64,000 bases of DNA, taken from NCBI GenBank assembly GCA_035536935.1, contig DATLNC010000302.1, forward strand, positions 17,283 through 81,282, written 5' to 3'. How positions within the stretch are numbered: position 1 is the stretch's first letter; each line of letters begins with the position of its first letter. The stretch is from DATMER01 sp035536935 (GTDB lineage: Bacteria > Acidobacteriota > Thermoanaerobaculia > Multivoradales > UBA5704). This document shows, one piece after another, positions 6,976 through 14,106 of this stretch. Position numbers and translations under genes: made by a program. The notes below the pieces were generated by a model. It was not told the origin of the DNA and searched no databases. It saw nothing but the letters and a program-made list of their open reading frames with translations.

Positions 6976-9645
6976 CTATTCGCTGCGCAGCACGCTCGCC
7001 GGGTGGAGCTGGAAAGCCCGCAAGGCAGGCACCATGCTCGCCACGAGTGCCGTGGCCATGAGCAGGAGCGCAACGCCTGCGAAAGTGGCAGGGTCGGTGG
7101 TGCCAATGCCGAACACGAGCCCCGACAGGAACCCTCCGAGCCAGAAAGAGGCGAGCGCGCCGAGCGCCGCGCCTGCCACGATCAGCGACAGCCCCTGGCT
7201 CAGCACCGGGCCGATGACGTGCTTGGCCCGCGCGCCGAGCGCCATCCGGATGCCGATCTCCCGACGCCGCTGCACCACGGTGTAGCTGACCACGGCATAG
7301 AGGCCCAACGCCGCGAGCAGCAGGGACAGAGCCGAAAAGGCGCCGAAGAGCGACATCGCGAGACGGCGCTCGGCGATCCCTTCGACCATCACGTCCTCCA
7401 GCGTGCGCACCTGGGAGAGGGGCAGGTTGCGGTCCAGCGCGGCCACCGTCCGGCGCAGCGCGGGGACGACGCCCATCGGATCTCCGCTCGTGCGCAGGAC
7501 GAGGAATCCCCAGGCCTCCGGACGCTGCGCCAGCGGGATGTAGATCATCGGCTCGGCCGGCTGGTGCAGCGCCGTCTCGCGGACGTCGCCGACGACCCCC
7601 ACGATCTGTTGCATCCCGGTCGTGTTCCAGCCGAAGTCGACGCGCTTGCCGAGCGGGCTCTCGCCAGGGAAGTAGCGCCGGACGAAGGCCTGATTGACGA
7701 CCACCACCGCCGTTGCGCCCTCCGCATCCCGGTCGTCGAAGGCGCGCCCGGCCACCACCGGCGTGCGCAGCACATCGAAGTAACCCGGGGAGATGATCCG
7801 CTTCTGGGCCATGGGCTGCGATTCGGGCGGGAACGTGCGGCCCTCGATGGTGATCCCGCCGTTGGTGCCCCCCTGGAGGAGCAGGTCGTTGACGAAGGCC
7901 ACCGCCTGCACTCCCGGGAGCGCCGCCACGCGCTCGCGCAGCTCGCGGTAAAACGCGGCCTGCTGGTGCAGCTCGGGGTAGCGGCTGTCCGGCAGGCCGA
8001 GATAAGCGCTGACCACGCGCTCGGCGTCGAAGCCCTTGTCGACGGCGAGCAGCCGGTCGAGGCTGCGGATGAGCAGGCCGGCGCCGATGAGCAGCGCAAA
8101 CGAGAGCGCCACCTCGGCCACGATGAGCGAGCCGCGCAGGCGATCGCGGGCGGGGCCGCCCCTGCTGCCAGCCACTCCCATCGCGCCGGGCGCCCCGACC
8201 TTCATCACCTCGGAGAGATCGGTGCGCGAGGCGCGCAGCGCCGGAAGGAGCCCGAAGAGCAGACCCGTGAGCAGCGACAGCGCCAGCGCGAAGCCCAGCA
8301 TGCGCGCATCCACCGCGGCCTCGGCGAGCCGCGGCACGCTGGCGGGTCCGAGCGCCCGGAGGCCCGCCACGCCTGCCCGCGCCACGAGCACGCCGGCGGC
8401 GCCGCCGAGCAGCGACAGAAGGAGGCTCTCGACCAGGAGCTGCCGCACGATCCGGCCTCGGGGCGCACCGAGCGCCACGCGGATGGCGACCTCCCGATGC
8501 CGCACGGCCGAGCGCGCCAGCAGCAGGTTTGCCACGTTCGTGCACGCGATGAGGAGCACCATTGCCGCGGCGCCGGCCAGCGCGACGAGGAGCGGCCGCG
8601 CATCGCCGATCACGGTGAGCTCCAGAGGAATGAGCCGGATTCCGTGATCCGTCACCTCGGCTTCCTGCAACCGGCTCGCGACCGTCGCGATGCGCTCGTC
8701 GGCCTGGGCCAGGGGGAGCCCGGGCTCGAGCCGCGCGGCCACCTCCATGAAGTGCACGCCGCGCGGCGCATGCTCCTCGTCCAGGCGCAACGGCATCCAG
8801 ACATCTGCCTCCCGCGCGGCGGCCAGGGATACTGGAACGATCGAACGCGGACCCGAGGGGATGATCCCGATGACGGTGAAGGGCTGCTCCCCCAGTTGGA
8901 CGGAGCGGCCGAGGATGTCCGGAGCGCCGCCGAAGCGGCGCCGCCACAACCCCTGGCTCAGCATCACGACCCGCTCGGCGCTCCGCGCCTCCTCGCCGGG
9001 TGTGAATGCGCGGCCGAGGCGCGGCCGGACGCCGAGCATCTCCGGCAGGTTGGCCGACATCCGCACGGCCTGCAGCATCTCCGGCTCGCCCTGCCCGGTC
9101 AGCGCGACCGTCGTGGTGAAGTACCCGCCCACGTCCGAGAAGACCTCCGAGGTCCGCTTCCAGTCGAGGTACTCCGGGAAGGAGACCGGCGTCGGGACCC
9201 CTTCCTGCGAGCAGGTCACCGAGACCAGGCGTTCAGGATGGGGGTACGGCAACGGCCGCAGGAGAGAAGCGTCGATCACGCTGAAGATCGCCGTCGTGGC
9301 GCCGATCCCCAGCGCGAGCACCACGACCGTCGCGAGGGTGAAGCCGGGCCCTTGCCGGAGCCTGCGCAATCCGTAACGGGCGTCCTGGAGCAGCTCGCTC
9401 ATGATCTCGATCCTCCTGTGCCGGCGGAGTTGGCGGGTGTCATGATCGCGGAGCCAGCGCGCCACCTTCGCGGGATCGCCGAAGCGGGCCAGGGCCTCCT
9501 CGCGGGCCGCATCTGGCGGCAGGCCGGCGGCGAGGAAGTCGCGTTCTCTCATCTCCAGATGGAAGCGCAGCTCGTCCTCGATGTCCGCCTCGACATCAGG
9601 CCCCCAGAAGCGCAGGTATCGGCGCCATCGAGGCTGCTCGTGCAC
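6976..9645 (-). CDS. ADOP-family permease (acidobacterial orphan MacB-like ABC permease)
   Basis: About 889-aa permease-type protein with two MacB periplasmic-core plus FtsX permease halves and no ATPase domain. An extra N-terminal cytoplasmic domain (about residues 1-85, DIEDELRFHLEMRER, ALARFGDP) precedes the first membrane helix at roughly 100-125. This architecture and the ending PASVLRSE match the duplicated orphan permeases expanded in Acidobacteria. Function is unknown; export or envelope stress roles are inferred from MacB. The start is taken as GTG 9645 because an excellent Shine-Dalgarno GAGGAGG lies 7 bases before it; an in-frame TTG at 9651 is too close to that sequence. The padR gene ends just upstream, the usual partner for this family. 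Confidence 0.9.
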   Translation of the reverse strand: MHEQPRWRRYLRFWGPDVEADIEDELRFHLEMRERDFLAAGLPPDAAREEALARFGDPAKVARWLRDHDTRQLRRHRRIEIMSELLQDARYGLRRLRQGPGFTLATVVVLALGIGATTAIFSVIDASLLRPLPYPHPERLVSVTCSQEGVPTPVSFPEYLDWKRTSEVFSDVGGYFTTTVALTGQGEPEMLQAVRMSANLPEMLGVRPRLGRAFTPGEEARSAERVVMLSQGLWRRRFGGAPDILGRSVQLGEQPFTVIGIIPSGPRSIVPVSLAAAREADVWMPLRLDEEHAPRGVHFMEVAARLEPGLPLAQADERIATVASRLQEAEVTDHGIRLIPLELTVIGDARPLLVALAGAAAMVLLIACTNVANLLLARSAVRHREVAIRVALGAPRGRIVRQLLVESLLLSLLGGAAGVLVARAGVAGLRALGPASVPRLAEAAVDARMLGFALALSLLTGLLFGLLPALRASRTDLSEVMKVGAPGAMGVAGSRGGPARDRLRGSLIVAEVALSFALLIGAGLLIRSLDRLLAVDKGFDAERVVSAYLGLPDSRYPELHQQAAFYRELRERVAALPGVQAVAFVNDLLLQGGTNGGITIEGRTFPPESQPMAQKRIISPGYFDVLRTPVVAGRAFDDRDAEGATAVVVVNQAFVRRYFPGESPLGKRVDFGWNTTGMQQIVGVVGDVRETALHQPAEPMIYIPLAQRPEAWGFLVLRTSGDPMGVVPALRRTVAALDRNLPLSQVRTLEDVMVEGIAERRLAMSLFGAFSALSLLLAALGLYAVVSYTVVQRRREIGIRMALGARAKHVIGPVLSQGLSLIVAGAALGALASFWLGGFLSGLVFGIGTTDPATFAGVALLLMATALVASMVPALRAFQLHPASVLRSE

Positions 9646-9657
9646 CGGCAAGCCTCC

Positions 9658-10002
9658 TCAGACGACCGACGGCTCGGCTTCGAGCACGCGGATGACGGCA
9701 TGGGCGAAACGCATCCACGTGGAGGCGTCCGCGTGCAGATGCTGGCGGCCGTCGCGGGTGATGGCGTAGAAGCGGGCGCGGCGGTTGTTCTCGGAAAGCC
9801 CCCACCGCGATTCGACGAGCTCGCGGTCCTCCAGACGCCGCAGCGCCGGGTACAGCGAGCCCTCCTCGATCTGGACCACGTCGCCGGTGACCTCCTGGAT
9901 CCACCGGACGATTGCGTAGCCATGCCGCTCGCCCCCGGCGAGCGCCTTGAGGATCAGAAGGCCGAGTGTTCCTTGAAGAAGATCTCCGGTGTCGCGTCCC
10001 AT
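9658..10002 (-). CDS. PadR-family transcriptional regulator
   Basis: 114-aa winged-helix regulator. The PadR pattern is clear: LLQGTLGLLILKAL at 8-21, GYAIVRWI, then EEGSLYPALRRLEDRELV, followed by a wing region with RARFYAITRDGR. These regulators typically repress the gene pair they sit in. Here the gene is transcribed just before the ADOP permease, with the permease ribosome-binding site overlapping its stop. A palindrome (CCTTGCAAGG) overlaps the putative -35 box upstream and could be its operator. The effector is not known. Confidence 0.92.
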   Translation of the reverse strand: MGRDTGDLLQGTLGLLILKALAGGERHGYAIVRWIQEVTGDVVQIEEGSLYPALRRLEDRELVESRWGLSENNRRARFYAITRDGRQHLHADASTWMRFAHAVIRVLEAEPSVV

Positions 10003-10028
10003 TCGCAGGCTCCTATGTCCTGCGAGAG

Positions 10029-10060
10029 ACGATAGCTCAGACTCCCCTAGCCTTGCAAGG
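10029..10060 (-). promoter_or_regulatory. Candidate padR promoter with overlapping palindrome
   Basis: Read on the minus strand, TTGCAA (10058-10053) and TATCGT (10034-10029) are 18 bases apart and would start transcription about 20 bases before the padR ATG. The perfect palindrome CCTTGCAAGG (10051-10060) covers the -35 box, a plausible PadR operator. The rest of the 165-base gap to the gene at 10168 shows no convincing plus-strand promoter. Confidence 0.4.
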
Positions 10061-10167
10061 GGAAGACGCCCTGGTCAGCGCCTCCGGCATCGGCTCCTGT
10101 CCGTAACATTTGCGGCCGGCGAGCGCCTGAATGCGGTAGACTGCCGCTTCCTTCAAGGAGCTTTTCA

Positions 10168-10791
10168 ATGAAGAATCTCGGGGTTATGTCGATTTTAGTG
10201 TTCAGCCTCACGATCCCTCAGCTGGCCGCCGCCCAAAGTGCCAGCGGCACCTACCGCTTCCTGCTGGAAGACGACCTGGTCAAGTCCGTGGAGTTCGCAG
10301 CGGACGAGAGGGGCGGCGACATGGCCTTTGCCGATGAGGCAAAGATCCCGGATGACGACGACGTCGAAAATCCCCGGCGTGGCGATGGCATACCGCTCTT
10401 CGTCAAGGCCGGCCTCGACCGCGTGCAGGTCGAGAAGAACAGGGCCCTGATGACCGGAATCGTCCGGGACTCCAGCCACAAGATCTACATCGGGACGCTG
10501 GTCCGGCTCGTGGTCGAAGACAACGTGGAGAACCCGAGGGTCCCGGATACGCTGACGTGGACGTTCTGCAAGCCGCGGGAGAGGGCATGGGTCCCGACCG
10601 ACGCGGAGGTGAAGGACGACGACGGCGCCTACCTGAGGTGGTGGGCGACGGACGCGGAGCGGAAGGACGACATCGGGGTGCCTTCCCAGGACCTCCTTTC
10701 GAGCGAGGGCGACTGCCCGGTCTTTCCGGTCTGGTCGTACTCCATGGCCGACCTGGTGAAGTGGGAAGGCGACATCATCGTCAAGCCGTAA
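10168..10791 (+). CDS. Secreted protein of unknown function
   Basis: 207-aa protein with a clear Sec signal peptide: a hydrophobic core VMSILVFSLTIPQLAAA ending in an Ala-rich cleavage site at about residue 22. The mature part is acidic, with Asp-rich runs (KIPDDDDVE, KDDDGAY), and begins with SGTYRFLLEDD. I do not recognise a family. Only a few cysteines are present (one in FCKPRER, one in EGDCPVF), which could form a disulphide outside the cytoplasm. The start is supported by AAGGAG 8 bases upstream. It is followed after 3 bases by corA, so the two may be co-transcribed, but no functional link is visible. Confidence 0.7.
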   Translation: MKNLGVMSILVFSLTIPQLAAAQSASGTYRFLLEDDLVKSVEFAADERGGDMAFADEAKIPDDDDVENPRRGDGIPLFVKAGLDRVQVEKNRALMTGIVRDSSHKIYIGTLVRLVVEDNVENPRVPDTLTWTFCKPRERAWVPTDAEVKDDDGAYLRWWATDAERKDDIGVPSQDLLSSEGDCPVFPVWSYSMADLVKWEGDIIVKP

Positions 10792-10794
10792 GCC

Positions 10795-11880
10795 ATGGCG
10801 CGCAACGGCCGGGGGATGAGAGGAGTCGGCAAGCGCTTCCATAAGCCGGGGACCGCGCCCGGCACGCTCAAGGCTCCCGAGAAGCGGGTCGAGCAGGTCC
10901 GCATGACGGTCATCGACTACGGGCCGGAGCGCCTGGAGGAGAAGACCGTCACGCGCGTCGAGCAGCTCTTCCCCTACCGGGACAGCCCGACGGTCACCTG
11001 GATCAACGTCGACGGCCTGCACGACGTCGCCTCCCTGGAGGCGCTCGGCAAGCATTTCGGCTTCCATCCCCTGGCCCTGGAGGACGTCCTCAACTGCGGG
11101 CAGCGGCCCAAGATCGAGGACTACGGCGAGTACCACTTCATGATCATGAAGTCGCTGCTCCACACCGACAGCCTCGCGACCGAGCAGATCAGCTTCTTCC
11201 TGGGCGGCAATTACGTCATCACGCTCCAGGAGGTGCCCGGCGACTCGTTCGAGGCCGTGCGCGAGCGCATCCGCCGCGGCAAGGGGCTGATCCGCAAGGC
11301 GGGGCCGGACTATCTGGCCTATGCCTTGATCGATGCCCTGGTGGACGAGTTCTTCCCGGTGATGGAGAAATACGGGGAGCGGATCGAGACCCTGGAGTCC
11401 GAGCTGCTGGCGGACCCGACCCCGGAAGTGATCCAGGAGGTCCACCGCATCAAGCGCGAGCTGCTCCTCCTGCGGCGCACGGCCTGGCCGGAGCGCGACG
11501 TCATCGCCTCCATGCAGCGCGAGGAGTCGGACGTCATTCATCCCGAGACCCAGGTCTTCCTGCGCGACTGCTACGACCACACCATCCAGGTCATCGACAT
11601 GATCGAGACCTTCCGCGACCTGGCCGCGGGCATGCTGGACGTCTACCTGTCGAGCGTCAGCAACCGGATGAACGAGGTCATGAAGGTGCTGACGATCATC
11701 TCGACCATCTTCATCCCGCTGAACTTCATCGCCGGGGTCTACGGCATGAACTTCCACACCGACCATCCCATGAACATGCCGGAGCTGAACTGGCGGTTCG
11801 GCTACCCCTACGCCCTGACGCTGATGTTCACGGTGGCGGTGCTGCTGGTCTTCTACTTCCGGAAGAAGCGCTGGCTGTAG
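10795..11880 (+). CDS. corA: CorA-family magnesium/cobalt transporter
   Basis: 361-aa CorA channel. The selectivity motif G317-M318-N319 (YGMNFH) ends the first membrane helix, which contains FIPLNFIAGV. The second helix lies near the C-terminus (YALTLMFTVAVLLVFYF) and is followed by the basic tail RKKRWL. The large N-terminal cytoplasmic funnel domain is complete. CorA pentamers admit Mg2+ down the membrane potential and close when intracellular Mg2+ is high. The last 53 bases overlap the convergent lipoprotein gene on the other strand. Confidence 0.95.
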   Translation: MARNGRGMRGVGKRFHKPGTAPGTLKAPEKRVEQVRMTVIDYGPERLEEKTVTRVEQLFPYRDSPTVTWINVDGLHDVASLEALGKHFGFHPLALEDVLNCGQRPKIEDYGEYHFMIMKSLLHTDSLATEQISFFLGGNYVITLQEVPGDSFEAVRERIRRGKGLIRKAGPDYLAYALIDALVDEFFPVMEKYGERIETLESELLADPTPEVIQEVHRIKRELLLLRRTAWPERDVIASMQREESDVIHPETQVFLRDCYDHTIQVIDMIETFRDLAAGMLDVYLSSVSNRMNEVMKVLTIISTIFIPLNFIAGVYGMNFHTDHPMNMPELNWRFGYPYALTLMFTVAVLLVFYFRKKRWL

Positions 11881-12820
11881 CGAGCGGCGGCGACGTTGGC
11901 GGCATTGGGGGCACCTTCGGCGCCAGGCGCGCCAGAGGGGGCGACGTGCGCAGCGTCTCGCGCGGCAGGAGCAGGATGGGGAAAGCGGCCCCCTCCTCCA
12001 AAGCCGGCGCCCCACCCCGCCGCTTCGCGGACAGCTCCCGGAAAAGCGCCGCGGCGAAGCCCTCGATGGCGGCGCGGTCACCATCGCCGATATCGCCGAT
12101 ATTGCCGGGCTTCCGGGTCCCCCGTCCGGCGAAGACCAGCCGCGACGGCTCGGCTTCACCGGAGGTGCCCGACTGCCGGCTGGACTGGAAGGGGGCGAGA
12201 GAGTCGAACCAGTCGTAGACGCGGCCGACCGCGGCGGGCTGGAGCCGGCCCCGCACCTCGTCGCCGCCCCAGGCGCAAGCCTGCGCCCACACCTCGCCGG
12301 TCAGGAACACGGACACGCTCTCGCAGCTCCCCACGGAGCCGCCCCGATGCCAGGAGAACGCGAGGCCATAGGCGCCTCCGCTCCGCCCGCCGGCCTGCTC
12401 GGCGGCCACGCGCCGCGCCCACTCCACGATCATCCTCTCCTCCACCGGTCCCGGCCGCACCCGGCCGTGGCCGTGGAAGACCAGCTCGCTCCTCCCCAGC
12501 CGGGCGCGGAACGGCGCATATGCACGAGCGAAGAGGTGCGCGTCCTCCGCCCGCTCCGGGCCCAGGAAAAGGTAGGGCACGAGCGGCCCCTCGGCCGGCC
12601 CGGCCGCCACGCCCCCGATGCCGATCGCGATCCGGGTAGGGGGGTCCTGCCACCGCTGCCAATCCACCACCACCCTTCCCACTCCAGGGATCTCCGGCGC
12701 GTCCTTTTGGTCCTTTACGTGCTTTACGTCCCTTTGGTCCTTCGGGGGCGGCACAGGCTCTCCGCACCCTCCAAGGACCAAAAGGACCCAAACGACCCAA
12801 AGGACAAGTCTCCTGCTCAC
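11828..12820 (-). CDS. Lipoprotein of unknown function with repeat-built N-terminus
   Basis: 330-aa protein with a lipoprotein signal (MSRRLVLWVVWVLLVLGGC; lipobox LGGC, Cys at about 19). The hydrophobic core VLW-VVW-VLL-VLG is encoded by 9-base tandem units. The following charged stretch KDQ-RDV-KHV-KDQ-KDA is encoded by a second nonamer run. The mature domain has two or three cysteines and no family I recognise. The C-terminal 50 residues are low-complexity Pro/Ala/Ser and overlap corA on the other strand, so the tail may be an accident of stop-codon loss. It is divergent from tetR across a 67-base gap holding a palindromic operator, so it may share that control. Confidence 0.65.
   Translation of the reverse strand: MSRRLVLWVVWVLLVLGGCGEPVPPPKDQRDVKHVKDQKDAPEIPGVGRVVVDWQRWQDPPTRIAIGIGGVAAGPAEGPLVPYLFLGPERAEDAHLFARAYAPFRARLGRSELVFHGHGRVRPGPVEERMIVEWARRVAAEQAGGRSGGAYGLAFSWHRGGSVGSCESVSVFLTGEVWAQACAWGGDEVRGRLQPAAVGRVYDWFDSLAPFQSSRQSGTSGEAEPSRLVFAGRGTRKPGNIGDIGDGDRAAIEGFAAALFRELSAKRRGGAPALEEGAAFPILLLPRETLRTSPPLARLAPKVPPMPPTSPPLATASASSGSRRPAAPPP
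12699..12806. repeat. Two opposed runs of 9-bp tandem repeats
   Basis: Run 1 (12699-12743) has five 9-base units of the type NNGTCCTTT or TGGTCCTTY. Run 2 (12771-12806) has four units of the type AAAAGGACC or CAAACGACC, the reverse-complement motif. Both fall inside the lipoprotein gene and keep its frame. The same AAGGAC/GTCCTT nonamers recur at 32265-32369 and 49083-49118. Confidence 0.8.
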
Positions 12821-12849
12821 GGCCAGCTACGATACCTCAGGGGGGCCGC

Positions 12850-12879
12850 TTGACAGCGGGTACCGTTCCAGCCGAGAAT
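12850..12879 (+). promoter_or_regulatory. Probable promoter of the tetR/Mo-hydroxylase operon
   Basis: TTGACA (12850-12855) and GAGAAT (12874-12879) are separated by 18 bases. The expected start of transcription is at about 12886, within a few bases of the ATG at 12888. There is no Shine-Dalgarno sequence, which again points to a leaderless mRNA. Confidence 0.55.
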
Positions 12880-12897
12880 TTTGAACGATGGTTCAAA
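12880..12897. promoter_or_regulatory. Palindromic operator covering transcription start and start codon of tetR
   Basis: TTTGAAC-GATG-GTTCAAA: two perfect 7-base arms around a 4-base centre that contains the ATG start codon. It lies directly after the -10 box. Size and symmetry suit a TetR-family dimer, so autorepression by the adjacent regulator is the simplest reading. The divergent lipoprotein gene begins only 60 bases away. Confidence 0.65.
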
Positions 12898-13487
12898 TCG
12901 CTGGCGACCGTGGTATTGGTAAGAAGCGCGAGATCCTGGAAGCCGCGTCGCGGGTGTTCCGCGCCCGGGGGCTGCACGCCGCGGGCATGCGGGACATCGC
13001 GGCCGAGCTCGGGATGGCGGTCGGCAACCTCTACTACTACTTCCGCGACAAGGAAGACCTGCTGGCTTTCGTGCAGGAGAGCGCGCTGTCGCGCCTGCTC
13101 GAAATGGGGGCACGGGTGCGGGAGCTGGACCTGCCCGCCGACCGGAAGCTCCGGCTCCTCCTGGAAGATCACGTGGTGGGCCTGAACGATCCCGAGGAGG
13201 GCACGCCCGGGTCGCTGGCGCACCTGGAGGTCGAAGCGCTCGGCGAGGAGCGGCGGGCCGGGGTGCTGGCCCGCCGGGACGAGTACGAGCAGCTCGTCCG
13301 CTCGCTGATCGAGGAAGGTATGGACCAGGGGATGTTCCGCCGGGCGGACCCCAAGGTGGCGAGCCTGGCGCTGCTCGGCAGCGTCAACTGGACCGTGAAG
13401 TGGTTCCGGCCCGAAGGCGGCAAGAGCGCGCGCGAGATCGGACGGCAGATCGCCGAAATGATGGTGAGGAGCCTGAGGCATGAGTGA
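12888..13487 (+). CDS. TetR/AcrR-family transcriptional regulator
   Basis: 199-aa regulator. The N-terminal helix-turn-helix has the TetR pattern: REILEAASRVFRARGLH, then MRDIAAELGMAVGNLYYYFRDKEDLL at about 34-59. The remaining 140 residues form the helical ligand and dimer domain. It is the first gene of the Mo-hydroxylase operon and its end overlaps the 2Fe-2S subunit gene by 8 bases, so it most likely senses the substrate or its CoA thioester and controls the operon. The operator palindrome sits on its own start codon. The first residues, MVQIAGDRGIG, are encoded partly inside the operator. Confidence 0.93.
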   Translation: MVQIAGDRGIGKKREILEAASRVFRARGLHAAGMRDIAAELGMAVGNLYYYFRDKEDLLAFVQESALSRLLEMGARVRELDLPADRKLRLLLEDHVVGLNDPEEGTPGSLAHLEVEALGEERRAGVLARRDEYEQLVRSLIEEGMDQGMFRRADPKVASLALLGSVNWTVKWFRPEGGKSAREIGRQIAEMMVRSLRHE

Positions 13488-14106
13488 TCGAGTGACATTG
13501 CATCTGAGGGTCAACGGCGAGGACCGCTACGCCGTGGTCCCGGTCCACCACACGCTGCTCGAGGTGCTGCGCGAGGAGCTGGCCCTGACCGGCACCAAGC
13601 ACGGCTGCGAGCTCGGCGAGTGCGGCACCTGCGCCGTTCTGGTGGATGGCCGGCCGATCCTCTCCTGCCTGGCTCTCGCGGCCGAGATGGAGGGCAAGGC
13701 GGTCGAGACGGTCGAGGGGCTCCAGATCGGCAACGATCTCCACCCCCTGCAGGCTGCCTTCGCCGACCTCGGCGCGGCCCAGTGCGGCTATTGCACGCCC
13801 GGCATCCTGATGACCGCCAAGGCGTTGCTGGCCGACAACCCGGAGCCCTCCGTGCCGGAGATCCAGGAGGCCCTGGCCGGCAACCTCTGCCGCTGCACGG
13901 GCTATCACAAGATCATCCAGGCCGTGGAATGGGGAGCCGCGAAGATGCGGGGCGTAAACCAGGACCCTCCGGACGGGGTCTTCTACGGCGCCGATCCCGA
14001 CAATCCCAGAGCCGGACGGACCGGACCCACCCCGGTCGACCTGCGCTTGCAGGAGCGGAACCCCGAGGACGCGGGACGGCTTCCAGACGAGGTCCGACCC
14101 ATATGA
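13480..14106 (+). CDS. 2Fe-2S subunit of a molybdenum hydroxylase (HcrC/CoxS-like)
   Basis: 208-aa small subunit carrying two [2Fe-2S] clusters. The plant-ferredoxin-type cluster ligands are C43, C48, C51 and C63; the second cluster has C102, C105, C137 and C139 (QCGYC, NLCRCTG). It passes electrons between the molybdenum site and FAD in the xanthine oxidase family. About 45 extra C-terminal residues after the normal end (from GVNQDPPDG on) are hydrophilic and unusual. The ATG lies inside the end of tetR, with GAGGAG upstream. The next gene overlaps its stop as ATGA. With the HcrB-like FAD subunit downstream, the complex resembles 4-hydroxybenzoyl-CoA reductase. Confidence 0.93.
   Translation: MSDRVTLHLRVNGEDRYAVVPVHHTLLEVLREELALTGTKHGCELGECGTCAVLVDGRPILSCLALAAEMEGKAVETVEGLQIGNDLHPLQAAFADLGAAQCGYCTPGILMTAKALLADNPEPSVPEIQEALAGNLCRCTGYHKIIQAVEWGAAKMRGVNQDPPDGVFYGADPDNPRAGRTGPTPVDLRLQERNPEDAGRLPDEVRPI

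Noticed and set aside
5890..10035. Very long open frame on the plus strand (1381 codons) opposite der and the ADOP permease
   Set aside because: It is a GC-driven antisense shadow: its translation is low-complexity Arg/Ala/Gly/His-rich without domains, while the minus strand carries clear Der and permease genes.
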